From NCBI GenBank assembly GCA_024743175.1, contig JANSXA010000008.1, positions 1 to 64,000 on the forward strand: a stretch of 64,000 nucleotides of DNA, read 5' to 3'. The stretch's first letter is position 1. The number at the start of each line of letters is the position of its first letter. Positions 1-8,529 of the stretch are shown piece by piece. The notes below the pieces were generated by a model. It did not search any database and was not told the DNA's origin. It saw only the letters and a list, made by a program, of their open reading frames with translations. Made by a program: the position numbers and the translations under genes. Origin of the DNA: Pseudomonadaceae bacterium (GTDB lineage: Bacteria > Pseudomonadota > Gammaproteobacteria > Pseudomonadales > Azotimanducaceae).

Positions 1-148
1 CGATCAGTTTAATCAGTTGATAGGAGGCGTGCTGGATACTGGCATAGAGGTTGATGATCTCAGCTTTCAGGTGTGGGGTATCGTACTGAGATACGCGCGG
101 AGCTGGATTTTGGGGTAGCTCGGGAGACAGTATAGCTGTGCTGTTCAT
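1..148 (-). CDS. HNH endonuclease, DUF222 type, 5' part only
   Basis: The first 49 codons of a gene that runs off the left edge, starting at the ATG at 148-146. The visible protein begins MNSTAILSPELPQ and continues with a helical stretch (KAEIINLYASIQHASYQLIKLI, shown only in part here) that resembles the N-terminus of DUF222/13E12-type HNH endonucleases common in gammaproteobacteria. The HNH motif itself would lie outside the window, so the family call is inference. A LexA box lies 55 bases upstream of the start codon, which suggests damage-inducible expression. It is read away from the island, together with the two following minus-strand genes. Confidence 0.5.
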   Translation of the reverse strand, partial: MNSTAILSPELPQNPAPRVSQYDTPHLKAEIINLYASIQHASYQLIKLI

Positions 149-202
149 GAGACTGGCCTTCACCGCAGACAGGGATTGTTAGTTTATCATAGGATACCCA
201 AT

Positions 203-222
203 AACTGTATATTTATACAGTA
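203..222 (-). promoter_or_regulatory. LexA (SOS) box
   Basis: CTGTATATTTATACAG at 205-220 is an almost perfect palindrome of the CTG-N10-CAG form and differs from the ideal LexA operator core CTGTATATATATACAG at one base. It lies between the divergent flank sequence and the minus-strand HNH gene starting at 148, which it most likely controls. No gene starts to its right on the plus strand nearby. Confidence 0.75.
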
Positions 223-332
223 TTTTTATAATTCTATGTGCCATTGCTGCCGCCACTAGGGCAGGCATTGGCAAAGAAGTAGCCAGCTGCTTATAGGAAG
301 CGGACCACAGCGCTTGTCGAGACGGAGCCGAT

Positions 333-1313
333 CTAGACTGCTCTCACAGCGATACGATCAATGCCATGTTGCCTGATCGTCAGAGCGTCTGCATTTTCTG
401 AGAATTTGGCAAACACCCGGCGGTCTTGTGTCTCAAACTGATTTACTCCAACGGGAAACATTTTGCCGCCATTTTGGCCTGTAACTGAGATGATCAGATG
501 ATCTTGCTCAATTGACACTGCGAGATTGATCGCGGAATCCAGACGGTATTCACCGGCGTACTTAACGAGCTCTGACGTTGGAACCTCAACAACTGTATGG
601 GGCATGTCTTCGATCAGGGGCGTGTTGGGGTCAATTTGCGCTAACGCTAAATCAGAGCAACATTCTGAAAATGCAGAGTTGGAGAGCATAACGACGCCGG
701 TCTTGGCTGCCGCATTGAGCGCAACGAACGATGTTTGACCGAAAGTTTCGCCTCAGTGCCAAACAATTTCCCGGCTACCACGTTGTTGAAGATGCCATCC
801 CAGTCCGAGTGCGAATATGGGCGATTCTCTATAGATAACCGTTCGAGCTTTCTTCATCGCTGAGGCCAGCTCACTTTCGATAAAACCAAGGTTGGCGGAA
901 AGAAAGGTAGCCATATCCCGAGCTGAAGACTTTAAAGCGCCACCAACCCCGAGTATTCCAAGAGAGAAGTGGGGTACCGGTTCCTTGCCATGGTGGCCAG
1001 TTGCGACGTTTTCTGGCCGCGCACTGGTTACCGTTCGAGTGCTATCGAGTTGAAGTGGTGTGCAAATGTGCTTTGTCACCAACTCATCCCAACGTTCGCC
1101 TGTGATCTCTTCTACAAGATGACCCAATACCGCATAGGTCGTTGATCCGATTTCGAAAATTGTATCCGATTCCGGCGAACTCAGTTTATCGAGCGAGTTG
1201 CACCCAAAGGAGAAATACTCAACATGTTCATGCTCGACTTTGGCGAAAACAACCCCCGGCGGGGCTTGCATGTCCACGCGCTTGTTAACCACCTCCGTGA
1301 AGCTAAGGCTCAT
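333..1313 (-). pseudogene. Serine beta-lactamase/esterase family protein, broken
   Basis: Remains of a class C beta-lactamase-like serine hydrolase. Two open stretches (1313-753 and 752-333) are in the same frame, separated by one TGA at 753-755; the reading is WH-stop-GETFGQTSF, where intact relatives have a residue such as glycine. A second lesion is visible: the catalytic SxxK region (FEIGSITK in relatives) is cut after FEIGST and joined directly to TYAVLGHLVEEITGE, which in the family follows some 70-90 residues later. The nucleophile lysine and the segment around it are therefore missing. The C-terminal part keeps the beta-domain typical of these esterases. Either lesion alone should inactivate it. 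Confidence 0.75.
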
Positions 1314-1487
1314 GTTGAAAACTCTTCGATCGTTTGTGGAGATGGATGATAGGGCTTCGTATCCATACTTGCATCGGTGAAGAAGTCATGACTAGACTGG
1401 AGAGTCCCATGTTTCAGGGAGGCGATTATCGTTATCGAACCTGAACCGACTTTGCCTTTCGATTTATCGATGGTATGAGTTACTTAG

Positions 1488-2033
1488 CTAGTCCGAGGTC
1501 TCATCACTTCCAATCACCGTAAGAATGAAGCTGACTCTTTTCTCAACCGGCACGAGCGGTACCTCCACCATCGAGTACCCAGCTTCCGTATAAGTTGAGC
1601 AAATCAGCGCATGAAATTTGCTGTATTCCTCAAACGACATTCCTCGAAATTCGTCCTGCACGAATATTTCTCGCCAAGGGGGTAGTACAAATACTGTACG
1701 ATTGTAGTTGGCCTTCTCCGCTGCTTTAAAAATTGCGGTGGGATCAACTCCAAATCTAATGGCATATGCTGCTACGTCCGGTATGCCTCGATCAAAAAAC
1801 ACATGGTCGGTTGCTGCCTCAGTTTCTTTCAGCGATTGCTGGGACAAATCGAGCATTGCCTGCACAAATAATTGCGGATTTTTTGCAGGGAGAGCTGGCC
1901 CATCAATGGCAAGCTGCTCTTCAAGTACGCGTCTGGTCGGCTCATGGAACACTCTAAAGCCGCGTCGGCTCAACGCGTTGATGAGAGTAGTCTTGCCTGT
2001 GCCAGATGTACCAGTGATTATGTGTCGATTCAA
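1488..2033 (-). CDS. P-loop AAA_28-type ATPase/kinase
   Basis: A 181-residue protein with a Walker A motif GTSGTGKTT at residues 8-16 and a downstream DRGIPD motif typical of AAA_28 (nucleoside or small-molecule kinase-like) proteins. The fold is the whole protein; no DNA-binding or membrane part is seen. The substrate is unknown. The start codon lies 30 bases from the left end of the island, so before the insertion this gene would have stood directly behind the tRNA-Arg gene. This ATG places the Walker A at the expected distance from the N-terminus. Confidence 0.7.
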   Translation of the reverse strand: MNRHIITGTSGTGKTTLINALSRRGFRVFHEPTRRVLEEQLAIDGPALPAKNPQLFVQAMLDLSQQSLKETEAATDHVFFDRGIPDVAAYAIRFGVDPTAIFKAAEKANYNRTVFVLPPWREIFVQDEFRGMSFEEYSKFHALICSTYTEAGYSMVEVPLVPVEKRVSFILTVIGSDETSD

Positions 2034-2061
2034 AGCGGCAGTGCTTCTGAACGAAGAGATA

Positions 2062-2169
2062 ATGGTGCACCTTGAGGGAGAAAGTTCGAACCTCCTTTTC
2101 GAAACACTACAAGAGTGGAACGAAGAGCTAGAGCGCCTGAACGTTAATTTTGAGGAGCCATTGCTATGA
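2062..2169 (+). pseudogene. Detached 3' end of the island integrase gene
   Basis: An open frame of 35 codons (MVHLEGESSNLLFETLQ...) that ends at a TGA overlapping the mobC start codon (ATGA). It starts inside the left att repeat. Aligned on the repeat, codons GTG-CAC are shared with the integrase gene at 35037-35042, so joining the island ends would give an integrase ending ...KKSRVVHLEGES... and stopping at 2169, 533 residues in all. In the integrated state it is either silent or a 35-residue remnant. The tail looks like an amphipathic helix, a plausible end for a large serine recombinase. Confidence 0.65.
2063..2071 (+). repeat. Left attachment-site repeat (att core)
   Basis: TGGTGCACC, identical to 35035-35043 and in the same orientation. 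It falls inside the orphan coding fragment 2062-2169, in the same reading frame as the copy inside the integrase gene. That double coincidence is the reason for taking a 9-bp match seriously. The precise crossover within it cannot be fixed from sequence. Confidence 0.65.
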
Positions 2170-2600
2170 GTGGCTCATCAGATCAGATCACTATTCTGCG
2201 GGCGAAAGAGGCGTTCACCAACGCCAATCTTGCTACTAAACCCGTTAAACCGCAGCTTAAGCCCTTCTCGATGCGTTTGAGCGCTGATGAGCGGGCATTT
2301 CTTGACGAGCGCGCCGGTGGCAAGCCCTGGGCGGCATACATTCGTGAATGCGTCTTTGGCGAGCAGGCAACGCGCAGGCGTACAGTGCGCAAGCCTAAAA
2401 TCGAAGATCAACAGCTTGCGAGTGTGCTTTCAGAGCTCGGCGCTTCAAGGCTTGCCTCAAACGTCAACCAACTCGCTAAATCTGCAAATATGGGCACGAT
2501 TGATGTTTCGGAAGATGTTGAACAACAACTTGAAGATGCTGCTGCGGCCATTCTAGCGATGCGTGACGCGCTCTTCATCGCCTTGGGGCTCAAGCTATGA
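2166..2600 (+). CDS. mobC: Mobilization protein MobC-like
   Basis: A 144-residue relaxosome accessory protein. Residues 32-50 (PFSMRLSADERAFLDERAG) form a ribbon-helix-helix-like DNA-binding segment, and residues about 90-105 (ASRLASNVNQLAKSAN) match the conserved MobC helix (LNQLAK type). It should bind oriT DNA and help the relaxase to nick. Its start overlaps the preceding integrase fragment (ATGA), and its own stop overlaps the relaxase start (ATGA), so the three are translationally coupled. oriT was not identified and is expected nearby, probably within this region or just upstream. Confidence 0.8.
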   Translation: MSGSSDQITILRAKEAFTNANLATKPVKPQLKPFSMRLSADERAFLDERAGGKPWAAYIRECVFGEQATRRRTVRKPKIEDQQLASVLSELGASRLASNVNQLAKSANMGTIDVSEDVEQQLEDAAAAILAMRDALFIALGLKL

Positions 2601-3853
2601 TCCTGCAAGGTAATCAACGCGGCGGCTCTGCAAATCTCGCGCAACATCTTCTCAAGGACGAAAACGATCATGTCGAGCTCTTCGATATGCGCGGTTTTAT
2701 CTCGGATGATTTACATGGTGCGTTTAAGGAAGCTTATGCGGCGAGCCGCGCCACCAAAGCTAAGCAGTTCTTATTTTCGCTAAGCCTCAACCCGCCACCC
2801 AGTGAAAAAGTCCCGACCGAAGTCTTTGAGGAAACAATCGACCGCGTAGAACACGCTCTTGGACTAGCCAAGCAACCACGGGCGATTGTGTTTCACGAAA
2901 AAGAAGGCCGCCGCCATGCGCACGCGGTGTGGTCGCGCATCGATCCCAAGGAAGGCAAAGCTGTGCAGCTCTCCTTTACCAAGCGGAAGCTCATGGATAT
3001 TTCTCGAGAGCTCTTTCTGGAGAACGGCTGGCAGATGCCAAAAGGCTTAGCACGCTCCGAATTGCGCGATCCGCGTAATTTTACCTTGGCACAGTGGCAG
3101 CAAGCCAAACGTGCCAAACACGACCCCAAAGTTCTCAAGGCCATGTTTCAGGAGTGCTGGGCGATCAGTGATACTCAAAAAGCGCTGGCCAATGCCTTAC
3201 TTGAGCGCGGAGTGATTCTAGCGCGCGGTGACCGGCGCGGCTTTGTCGCTATAGATTATAAAGGCGAAGTGTTTGCACTCGCCAAATGGTGTGGCCTAAA
3301 AGCAAAAGACCTGCGCGAAAAAATTGTTGAACCTGATAATTTGCCAAACGTTGATGAGGCCCGCAGTAAAGTCGCAGAAACGATGCAAATGCGGCTCGCA
3401 CAATTACAAACCAACGGGCAGGCAATGATCGATGAACGCTTGTCTGTGCTTGAATCGAAAAAGCAGGCTATGACCAATACGCATCAAAAATTTCGAACCG
3501 AATTGCGCGCACGACAACAAGAACGCTGGCAATCAGAAACGCACGAGCGGCAGAAACGTTTCGCCAAAGGGCTGCGGGGGATATTAGAGCGCGTCAGCGG
3601 TAAACGCTGGCGCATAGAGCGTCAGAATGAGATTGAAACCCTACAAGCCACAAAGCGAGACCAATCGGAGCGCGATAAGCTTATATTCACGCAACTTGAT
3701 GAGCGGCAGTTACTTCAAAGGCGAACTTCAAGACTTCAGAGCTTCGGAATGAGCCGAGAAAAATATTTCAGGGAAGAGCTACGTGATCACCAACGCTTCT
3801 CAAAAAGTAAGACGCTTCCCTCTGCAAGGCCTGGTCGAGGCATTTCACGCTAG
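2597..3853 (+). CDS. Relaxase, MOBP/VirD2 family
   Basis: A 418-residue conjugative relaxase that nicks one strand at oriT and leads it into the recipient. The N-terminal half carries the family features: MILQGNQRGGSANLAQHLL at the start, LFSLSLNPPP in the middle, and the metal-binding motif III FHEKEGRRHAHAVWSRID at about residues 99-116. The C-terminal 150 residues are a long, strongly charged helix rich in R, Q and E. It overlaps mobC by four bases. No primase or helicase domain is fused. It resembles relaxases of mobilizable islands of alphaproteobacteria more than plasmid TraI proteins. Confidence 0.88.
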   Translation: MILQGNQRGGSANLAQHLLKDENDHVELFDMRGFISDDLHGAFKEAYAASRATKAKQFLFSLSLNPPPSEKVPTEVFEETIDRVEHALGLAKQPRAIVFHEKEGRRHAHAVWSRIDPKEGKAVQLSFTKRKLMDISRELFLENGWQMPKGLARSELRDPRNFTLAQWQQAKRAKHDPKVLKAMFQECWAISDTQKALANALLERGVILARGDRRGFVAIDYKGEVFALAKWCGLKAKDLREKIVEPDNLPNVDEARSKVAETMQMRLAQLQTNGQAMIDERLSVLESKKQAMTNTHQKFRTELRARQQERWQSETHERQKRFAKGLRGILERVSGKRWRIERQNEIETLQATKRDQSERDKLIFTQLDERQLLQRRTSRLQSFGMSREKYFREELRDHQRFSKSKTLPSARPGRGISR

Positions 3854-4000
3854 TTGCACCTCGAATTAAAGGCCCAGAAGAGGAGTAGAGAGCGATCTCA
3901 AGAAATCGAGGGCGCGGAAAGAAACCGGACATTAAACCGGCCATAGTGGCAGACAATTATTCTCTTTATATAATCGTAACTCTATGATATATATAGCAAT

Positions 4001-5236
4001 ATGAAGAAATCAGAAGAGGACATAAAACCGGACAAACTTGCGCCTGAAAACCGCAATGAGAGCACCGCCATGATGGAGCCTTTGTTAATTGGCGAGAGCT
4101 CAAAACATCGCGGGACACTTACAGATTTAGTGGTCGATCTCACTGCAAAATCAACTGGACTCAGCAAGAGCCTGGCACCGTCCATCGCCCACGCCTTAGC
4201 GGGGCTCGTGCGTTCAATGAATTGTTACTACTCGAATCTTATCGAGGGGCACGATACCCACCCGGTCGATATCGAACGAGCGCTAAACGAAGATTTTAGC
4301 GCGGACCCCAAGCAGCGCGATCTCCAGCTCGAAGCCAAAGCCCACATAGAAGTGCAGCGCTGGATTGATGAGGGTGGGATCGATGGGCGGGCTGCAAGTG
4401 CTAAGAGTATTCTTGAACTCCATAAACGATTTTGCGATCTATTGCCAAAAGAGCTTCTAAAAGTCACCAATCCTGAGACAGGTGAAGTGCTTGATGTCAT
4501 TCCCGGCGAGTTTCGTCAGCGCGATGTAAAAGTCGCACGTCATGTTCCAATCAGTCCAGGCGCGTTGCCGAGCTTCATGGCCAGATTTGAGACTGTTTAC
4601 TCAAATCTGGGCCGTACAGATCAAATCATCGGCGCTGCATGCGCACACCATCGCCTGCTTTGGGTGCACCCATTCCTCGATGGAAATGGACGCGTAGCGC
4701 GACTTATGTCGCATGCCATGCTGCGTGAGGGTTTGCAGACACAAGGTCTATGGTCAGTGGCGCGCGGCCTCGCCCGCTCTGAGGCAAGCTACAAATCGCA
4801 CCTGAGCAACTGCGATCTGCCGCGTCGTAATGATCTTGATGGACGGGGCAGCCTCAGCGAAGAAGCACTCGCAGAGTTTTGCGAGTTCTTCCTGAAAACC
4901 TGCATTGATCAGGTCGAGTTTATGGAAGGTTTGATGCAGCCTGAACGTCTGCGCAACCGCGTCATGATTTGGGCGGAAGAAGAAATGCGTGCAGGCGCGC
5001 TACCAAAAAATTCTGATGCTGTACTCAGAGCACTTCTTCAAGAGGGAGAGCTCCAACGAGCGATACTCCCAGAGCTATTAAACACCAGCGAGAGAAACGC
5101 CCGGCGCACGACTTCGGCGCTTATTAAACGAGGCGTGGTAAAAGCTGAAAGCACGCGGGCACCAATAAGGCTAACTTTCCCTGCCGAGCTGGCCGAACGC
5201 TGGCTGCCAGGGTTATTCCCTGAAAAGCAGAGCTAA
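4001..5236 (+). CDS. Fic domain protein with N-terminal inhibitory motif
   Basis: A 411-residue Fic protein, expected to transfer AMP (or another nucleotide moiety) from a nucleotide to a hydroxyl side chain of a target. The catalytic loop HPFLDGNGR is at residues 223-231. An (S/T)xxxE(G/N) inhibitory motif, SNLIEG, is in the N-terminal helical part at about residue 78, which makes this a self-inhibited class II Fic protein. A winged-helix segment fills the C-terminal 80 residues. The gene stands alone after the relaxase with an AT-rich leader (TATATAAT near 3966) and no clear ribosome site. It may act as a toxin or regulator; the target is unknown. Confidence 0.85.
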   Translation: MKKSEEDIKPDKLAPENRNESTAMMEPLLIGESSKHRGTLTDLVVDLTAKSTGLSKSLAPSIAHALAGLVRSMNCYYSNLIEGHDTHPVDIERALNEDFSADPKQRDLQLEAKAHIEVQRWIDEGGIDGRAASAKSILELHKRFCDLLPKELLKVTNPETGEVLDVIPGEFRQRDVKVARHVPISPGALPSFMARFETVYSNLGRTDQIIGAACAHHRLLWVHPFLDGNGRVARLMSHAMLREGLQTQGLWSVARGLARSEASYKSHLSNCDLPRRNDLDGRGSLSEEALAEFCEFFLKTCIDQVEFMEGLMQPERLRNRVMIWAEEEMRAGALPKNSDAVLRALLQEGELQRAILPELLNTSERNARRTTSALIKRGVVKAESTRAPIRLTFPAELAERWLPGLFPEKQS

Positions 5237-5451
5237 GACATCCTCAGCCGAGTACCTTGTTTTGCGAGAACACCGTCATGTGGCTTAATCAAATTGGCAG
5301 CAGACAAAGCTCGTTTACCCATACTGATTGTTATCACTCAAAAATATCGGTAGAGGAACGCTAGGCGAACCCGCATACAGCTATGCAGGCGTGTCCAAAC
5401 AAAGACATTTTTTCTTTTCACAGACACAAGAAATGTGCTCTTACTGTTCAA

Positions 5452-6195
5452 ATGGAACGAGAGCCCATAACAAGCAAAGTCAGGAACGAGTTACTCCAGC
5501 TCCGCGAACAAACTGGATGGGGCCCGGATGCTATTTTAAATCGGGACCTTCAGGGCAAGGATAAACTCACCAGGAGGGGATTGAGCGCGAAAGTTATCCA
5601 ATCCTGGATGGATGGAAGCGTTAAAACTGCCGACTCCGGCCTGCTCTCCGCCGTTCTTCGCGCCTACAAGGAGATACCAGAGCATTTCTGGCGGGGTAAC
5701 GTCACTGGTAAGGGGCGAACAGCTTTGAAGTCTGCCTATGAAGATATTACGGAAGGAATGCGAAATGCCCTCCTAGAAGAAAAGCGGCGTACGAATGTTA
5801 CGCCGTTTCAGTTGTTGAAAGGCTCTGTACAGACGCCTGACGGTTTAAACCCGCGCATCATAGATCAATGGCTCAACGGTTTAAAAAAGAAAGCCAAAAA
5901 GCACCACTTGGCTTTCGTGCTTGATGCATATGAAGCCTTACCTGATCGTGATCGGGCGACCGCGCATCAGTTACGTCCCACCAGCGGCAGGCCGGTGCAG
6001 CGATCTGCTGATCGGGTCAAGATTACGGATGAGATGAGAGCGGAAATTAGAAGTATCCACTCAAATTCGCCGATGGGCTATCTAAAGGACCACCCGCACG
6101 GTCTCACGCCTACAAAAATGTGCCATATCGTGAGCGGGCGTAACAAAACAATCGACAGAAATGCTCTTGAGTTTTTGAGAAATATATCCGGATAG
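5452..6195 (+). CDS. Protein of three HTH-like tandem repeats
   Basis: Not a family I can name. The 247 residues hold three degenerate copies of one unit, at about 6-77, 99-164 and 191-245. Each starts with R-x2-L-L-x2-R-x2-T and continues to GLxxxxIxxWLxG...KxAxxxxLxxVLxAYxxLP. The GL...I..WL.G core looks like the recognition-helix part of an Xre-type helix-turn-helix, so multi-site DNA binding is the likely role. The third unit is the most diverged. An in-frame ATG at 5383 would add 23 residues rich in cysteine and histidine that do not fit the repeat; the ATG at 5452 places the first repeat at the N-terminus and is preferred. Neither has a good ribosome site. Confidence 0.6.
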   Translation: MEREPITSKVRNELLQLREQTGWGPDAILNRDLQGKDKLTRRGLSAKVIQSWMDGSVKTADSGLLSAVLRAYKEIPEHFWRGNVTGKGRTALKSAYEDITEGMRNALLEEKRRTNVTPFQLLKGSVQTPDGLNPRIIDQWLNGLKKKAKKHHLAFVLDAYEALPDRDRATAHQLRPTSGRPVQRSADRVKITDEMRAEIRSIHSNSPMGYLKDHPHGLTPTKMCHIVSGRNKTIDRNALEFLRNISG

Positions 6196-6397
6196 TCAGA
6201 CTCACAGCGGGATCCCACCGCTATATCAAGCAACATAAAAATATCGTCAGATACATAGATAGCATTTGCCTCAAATTTGAGACGAATACAATATTATTTA
6301 CATAATAACTTAAGGTTTGAGCTGTAGACTTATAGGCTAAAGAAGATGGGCACTAAAAAATCAGCCCACAAACACGAAGCCCAACAGGGGGGTTCAA

Positions 6398-7216
6398 ATG
6401 ACGCCAGGCGTCGACAGCATAGGTGCGCTTGCATCCGAATTGAAAGCTCAGTTCACCGAAAAGGCTGAATTGCCGCTTTTTGTGCGCGTGGCGCAAGCTC
6501 AAGCGCATCTCAATCATTTACAGGAAAATGAAATCTTGATGGCGCAAATTGGCGGCAACCTTGACGGCCTCATAGATCGTGGCGGTGCTGCATCAGCAAG
6601 AGCCCACCTTGAACGTACACAGAAGGCAGAGGCTGAGAGAAACAGTTCAAGTAATGAATTCATGTTTGTGTACATGCTGCAGCAGATTGAGCGTGCGATT
6701 GCCGATCTAGACCAAAGAATTGAAGATATGGAATCTCGGTTCGAGCAGCTTTACGGAGAGACCTGGCTTGAAGATCTGGCGCATGAAATTCTTGACGAAA
6801 TCCCAGAGCAGCGCGATGGCGAGAGTATGGAAGAATACCAAGAGCGTCTAAAAAAAGTGCTGGCTGCAGAAATGATCGGTGATGATGGAAAAATCAAGGA
6901 TGAGTACAAGAACCATGTCGATCCGCGCATTCGAGACTACGCGCGATGGGCGAAGGACCAATATGATCGAGGCCAATTGGTTAGTACGCGTGATACCTTG
7001 CTTGATCCGGATGCGAGTGATGCTGATAAGGAGACCGCAGTATCAAAATATACGGATATAAATCGTTCTCAAGAAGCCACGCATCTGGCAGCAAAATTCA
7101 ACGACAACACCATCAACCAGGTCGCCGTGCAGAAGGCGCATGATATTGCGAGAGACGCGCTTGCTACGCCCGAAGAGAATACTCATGAGGCATTAGATTT
7201 TGACAGCATCTTTTGA
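6398..7216 (+). CDS. Acidic coiled-coil protein, unknown
   Basis: A 272-residue soluble, acidic protein behind a strong ribosome site (AGGGGGG, 6 bases before the ATG). Residues about 60-115 are predicted coiled coil by eye (heptads around ERNSSSNEFMFVYMLQQIER and the following IADLDQRIEDMESRF). The C-terminal half is rich in D, E and K. No catalytic motif is visible. It stands alone, followed tail-to-tail by the exported-protein gene. Function unknown; island accessory protein. Confidence 0.65.
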   Translation: MTPGVDSIGALASELKAQFTEKAELPLFVRVAQAQAHLNHLQENEILMAQIGGNLDGLIDRGGAASARAHLERTQKAEAERNSSSNEFMFVYMLQQIERAIADLDQRIEDMESRFEQLYGETWLEDLAHEILDEIPEQRDGESMEEYQERLKKVLAAEMIGDDGKIKDEYKNHVDPRIRDYARWAKDQYDRGQLVSTRDTLLDPDASDADKETAVSKYTDINRSQEATHLAAKFNDNTINQVAVQKAHDIARDALATPEENTHEALDFDSIF

Positions 7217-7217
7217 T

Positions 7218-7697
7218 CTATTCATAACCAGCTAGAAGCACAGGGTCATCCGTTTTCGCGTAGCGGGCGACCTCTTCGACAACCTGTTTGATTTTCCCAC
7301 TGACGCGATGAGGACCTTCAGTGCCGCCTCTCACATGAAAGGAAATTAGCGATGCAGAGGCGTCGTTTTGCTCGAAAAAGAATTTGATATTTTCAACGCC
7401 ATGTAATTCCAACCCCTTTGTCAGGACTTGCTGAATTCTATCGTCGCTAGTCAGAGGTTGTAATCCCATACTTACCGAAACAGCAACACCATTGGGATTT
7501 GCCGACGACCAACGGCTTCCATGTGTACTGGCGCAATTACCTGAAACACAGTTTTGGACATAGTTGAGATTTGCATCCGGTGTGAATGAAGCAGGCATAT
7601 TGTCATTGGCGTTTGCAGCACTACCGAAAAGAAGCGGTAGTGAGACAGCCAGCGCCTTGGCCGGATTCGAGAATTTTTCTTTTAATTTCGAAATCAT
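7218..7697 (-). CDS. Small exported protein, unknown
   Basis: Start chosen at the ATG at 7697, preceded by AGAAAGGA; the frame is open further upstream but the extra part has no ribosome site and is implausible. The 159-residue product opens with a clear signal peptide (MISKLKEKFSNPAKALAVSL, then a hydrophobic run ending AANAND), followed by a short mature part with two cysteines close together (CVSGNC) that could form a disulphide in the periplasm. The rest is a small alpha/beta domain with repeated VSV and SFHVRGG strands. The family is not recognised. It is divergent from the resolvase gene. Confidence 0.6.
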   Translation of the reverse strand: MISKLKEKFSNPAKALAVSLPLLFGSAANANDNMPASFTPDANLNYVQNCVSGNCASTHGSRWSSANPNGVAVSVSMGLQPLTSDDRIQQVLTKGLELHGVENIKFFFEQNDASASLISFHVRGGTEGPHRVSGKIKQVVEEVARYAKTDDPVLLAGYE

Positions 7698-7956
7698 CGT
7701 TAAATCCTTTCTCAAAATATCGCGCATAGTCGTAAATCGTTGCGCATAAAGGACGGTTTTTGTTGATTTCATCCACAAAATGGTGTTATGTATTGGGTGA
7801 AATTGTAAGTTGTTGAATTTTCTGGAATTACAACAACAGATTTGGACCCGAAAACAGGCATGTGAAGCCACTTTCAAAAGGGGTCCTTTTTGACGGGATG
7901 ATGGTGTGAGAACGCTCGGCAGGTAGGCCGATGCGGTGCAATGAAAGGATGCCATC

Positions 7957-8529
7957 ATGCCCAGAACCATCGGATATGCCCGGGTTTCGACCGAAGAACA
8001 AGAGCCTGCCCTTCAAATCAATGCCCTTCGCCAAGCGGGATGCTGTCCTATCTTTTGCGATCACGGTGCATCGGGCGCTGATCGAGACCGAGTGGAGCTT
8101 GCAAAGGCTCTGGGAACTCTGGAAACAGGTGACAAGCTTATCGTTTGGAAGCTCGACCGCTTGGCCAGGTCGGTGTCTCATCTCATCCAGCTTCTCGATG
8201 ATTTCGGTCAGCGCGGAATCCAGTTTGAAAGCCTGACTGAAAAAATTGACACGGCATCGGCCTATGGCGAGTTTGTTTTTCACATTCTTGCGGGATTCGC
8301 GCAGATGGAGCGCCGGTTAATCTCTGAGCGAACGAAAGCGGGTATGCTCAATGCGAAGAACAATGGCGTTCTGCTTGGCCGCCGCCGCAAGTTAAGCGGC
8401 GAGCAGATCAGCCTCGCATCGAAACTGCTCGAGGAAGGGTTTTCGATATGCGATATCGCTGACCTGCTCGGTGTGTCCAAATCAACGATATCGCGCCGCG
8501 TGCTACCTGCATGCATAGACGTAGTGTGA
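7957..8529 (+). CDS. Serine resolvase/invertase
   Basis: A 190-residue small serine recombinase of the Tn3 resolvase/Pin type. It begins MPRTIGYARVSTEEQ with the nucleophile Ser11, continues with KLDRLARS (catalytic arginines, about residues 66-73) and ERRLISERTKAGM, and ends in a helix-turn-helix (ISLASKLLEEGFSICDIADL, then GVSKSTISR). A good ribosome site (AAAGGATG) supports the start. It is distinct from the large integrase at the right end and may resolve dimers of the island or invert a segment. Its binding site would be in the 260-bp divergent region 7698-7956, but I see no clear inverted subsites there. It overlaps the ardA 3' end by 27 bases. Confidence 0.88.
   Translation: MPRTIGYARVSTEEQEPALQINALRQAGCCPIFCDHGASGADRDRVELAKALGTLETGDKLIVWKLDRLARSVSHLIQLLDDFGQRGIQFESLTEKIDTASAYGEFVFHILAGFAQMERRLISERTKAGMLNAKNNGVLLGRRRKLSGEQISLASKLLEEGFSICDIADLLGVSKSTISRRVLPACIDVV

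Noticed and set aside
1708-2061. Upstream extension of the 2062-2169 frame
   Set aside because: It lies antisense over the P-loop kinase gene and beyond the att repeat; only the part after 2062 fits the integrase tail.
5328-5564. 78-codon frame before the repeat protein
   Set aside because: Overlaps the repeat-protein gene in another frame; no ribosome site or known motif.
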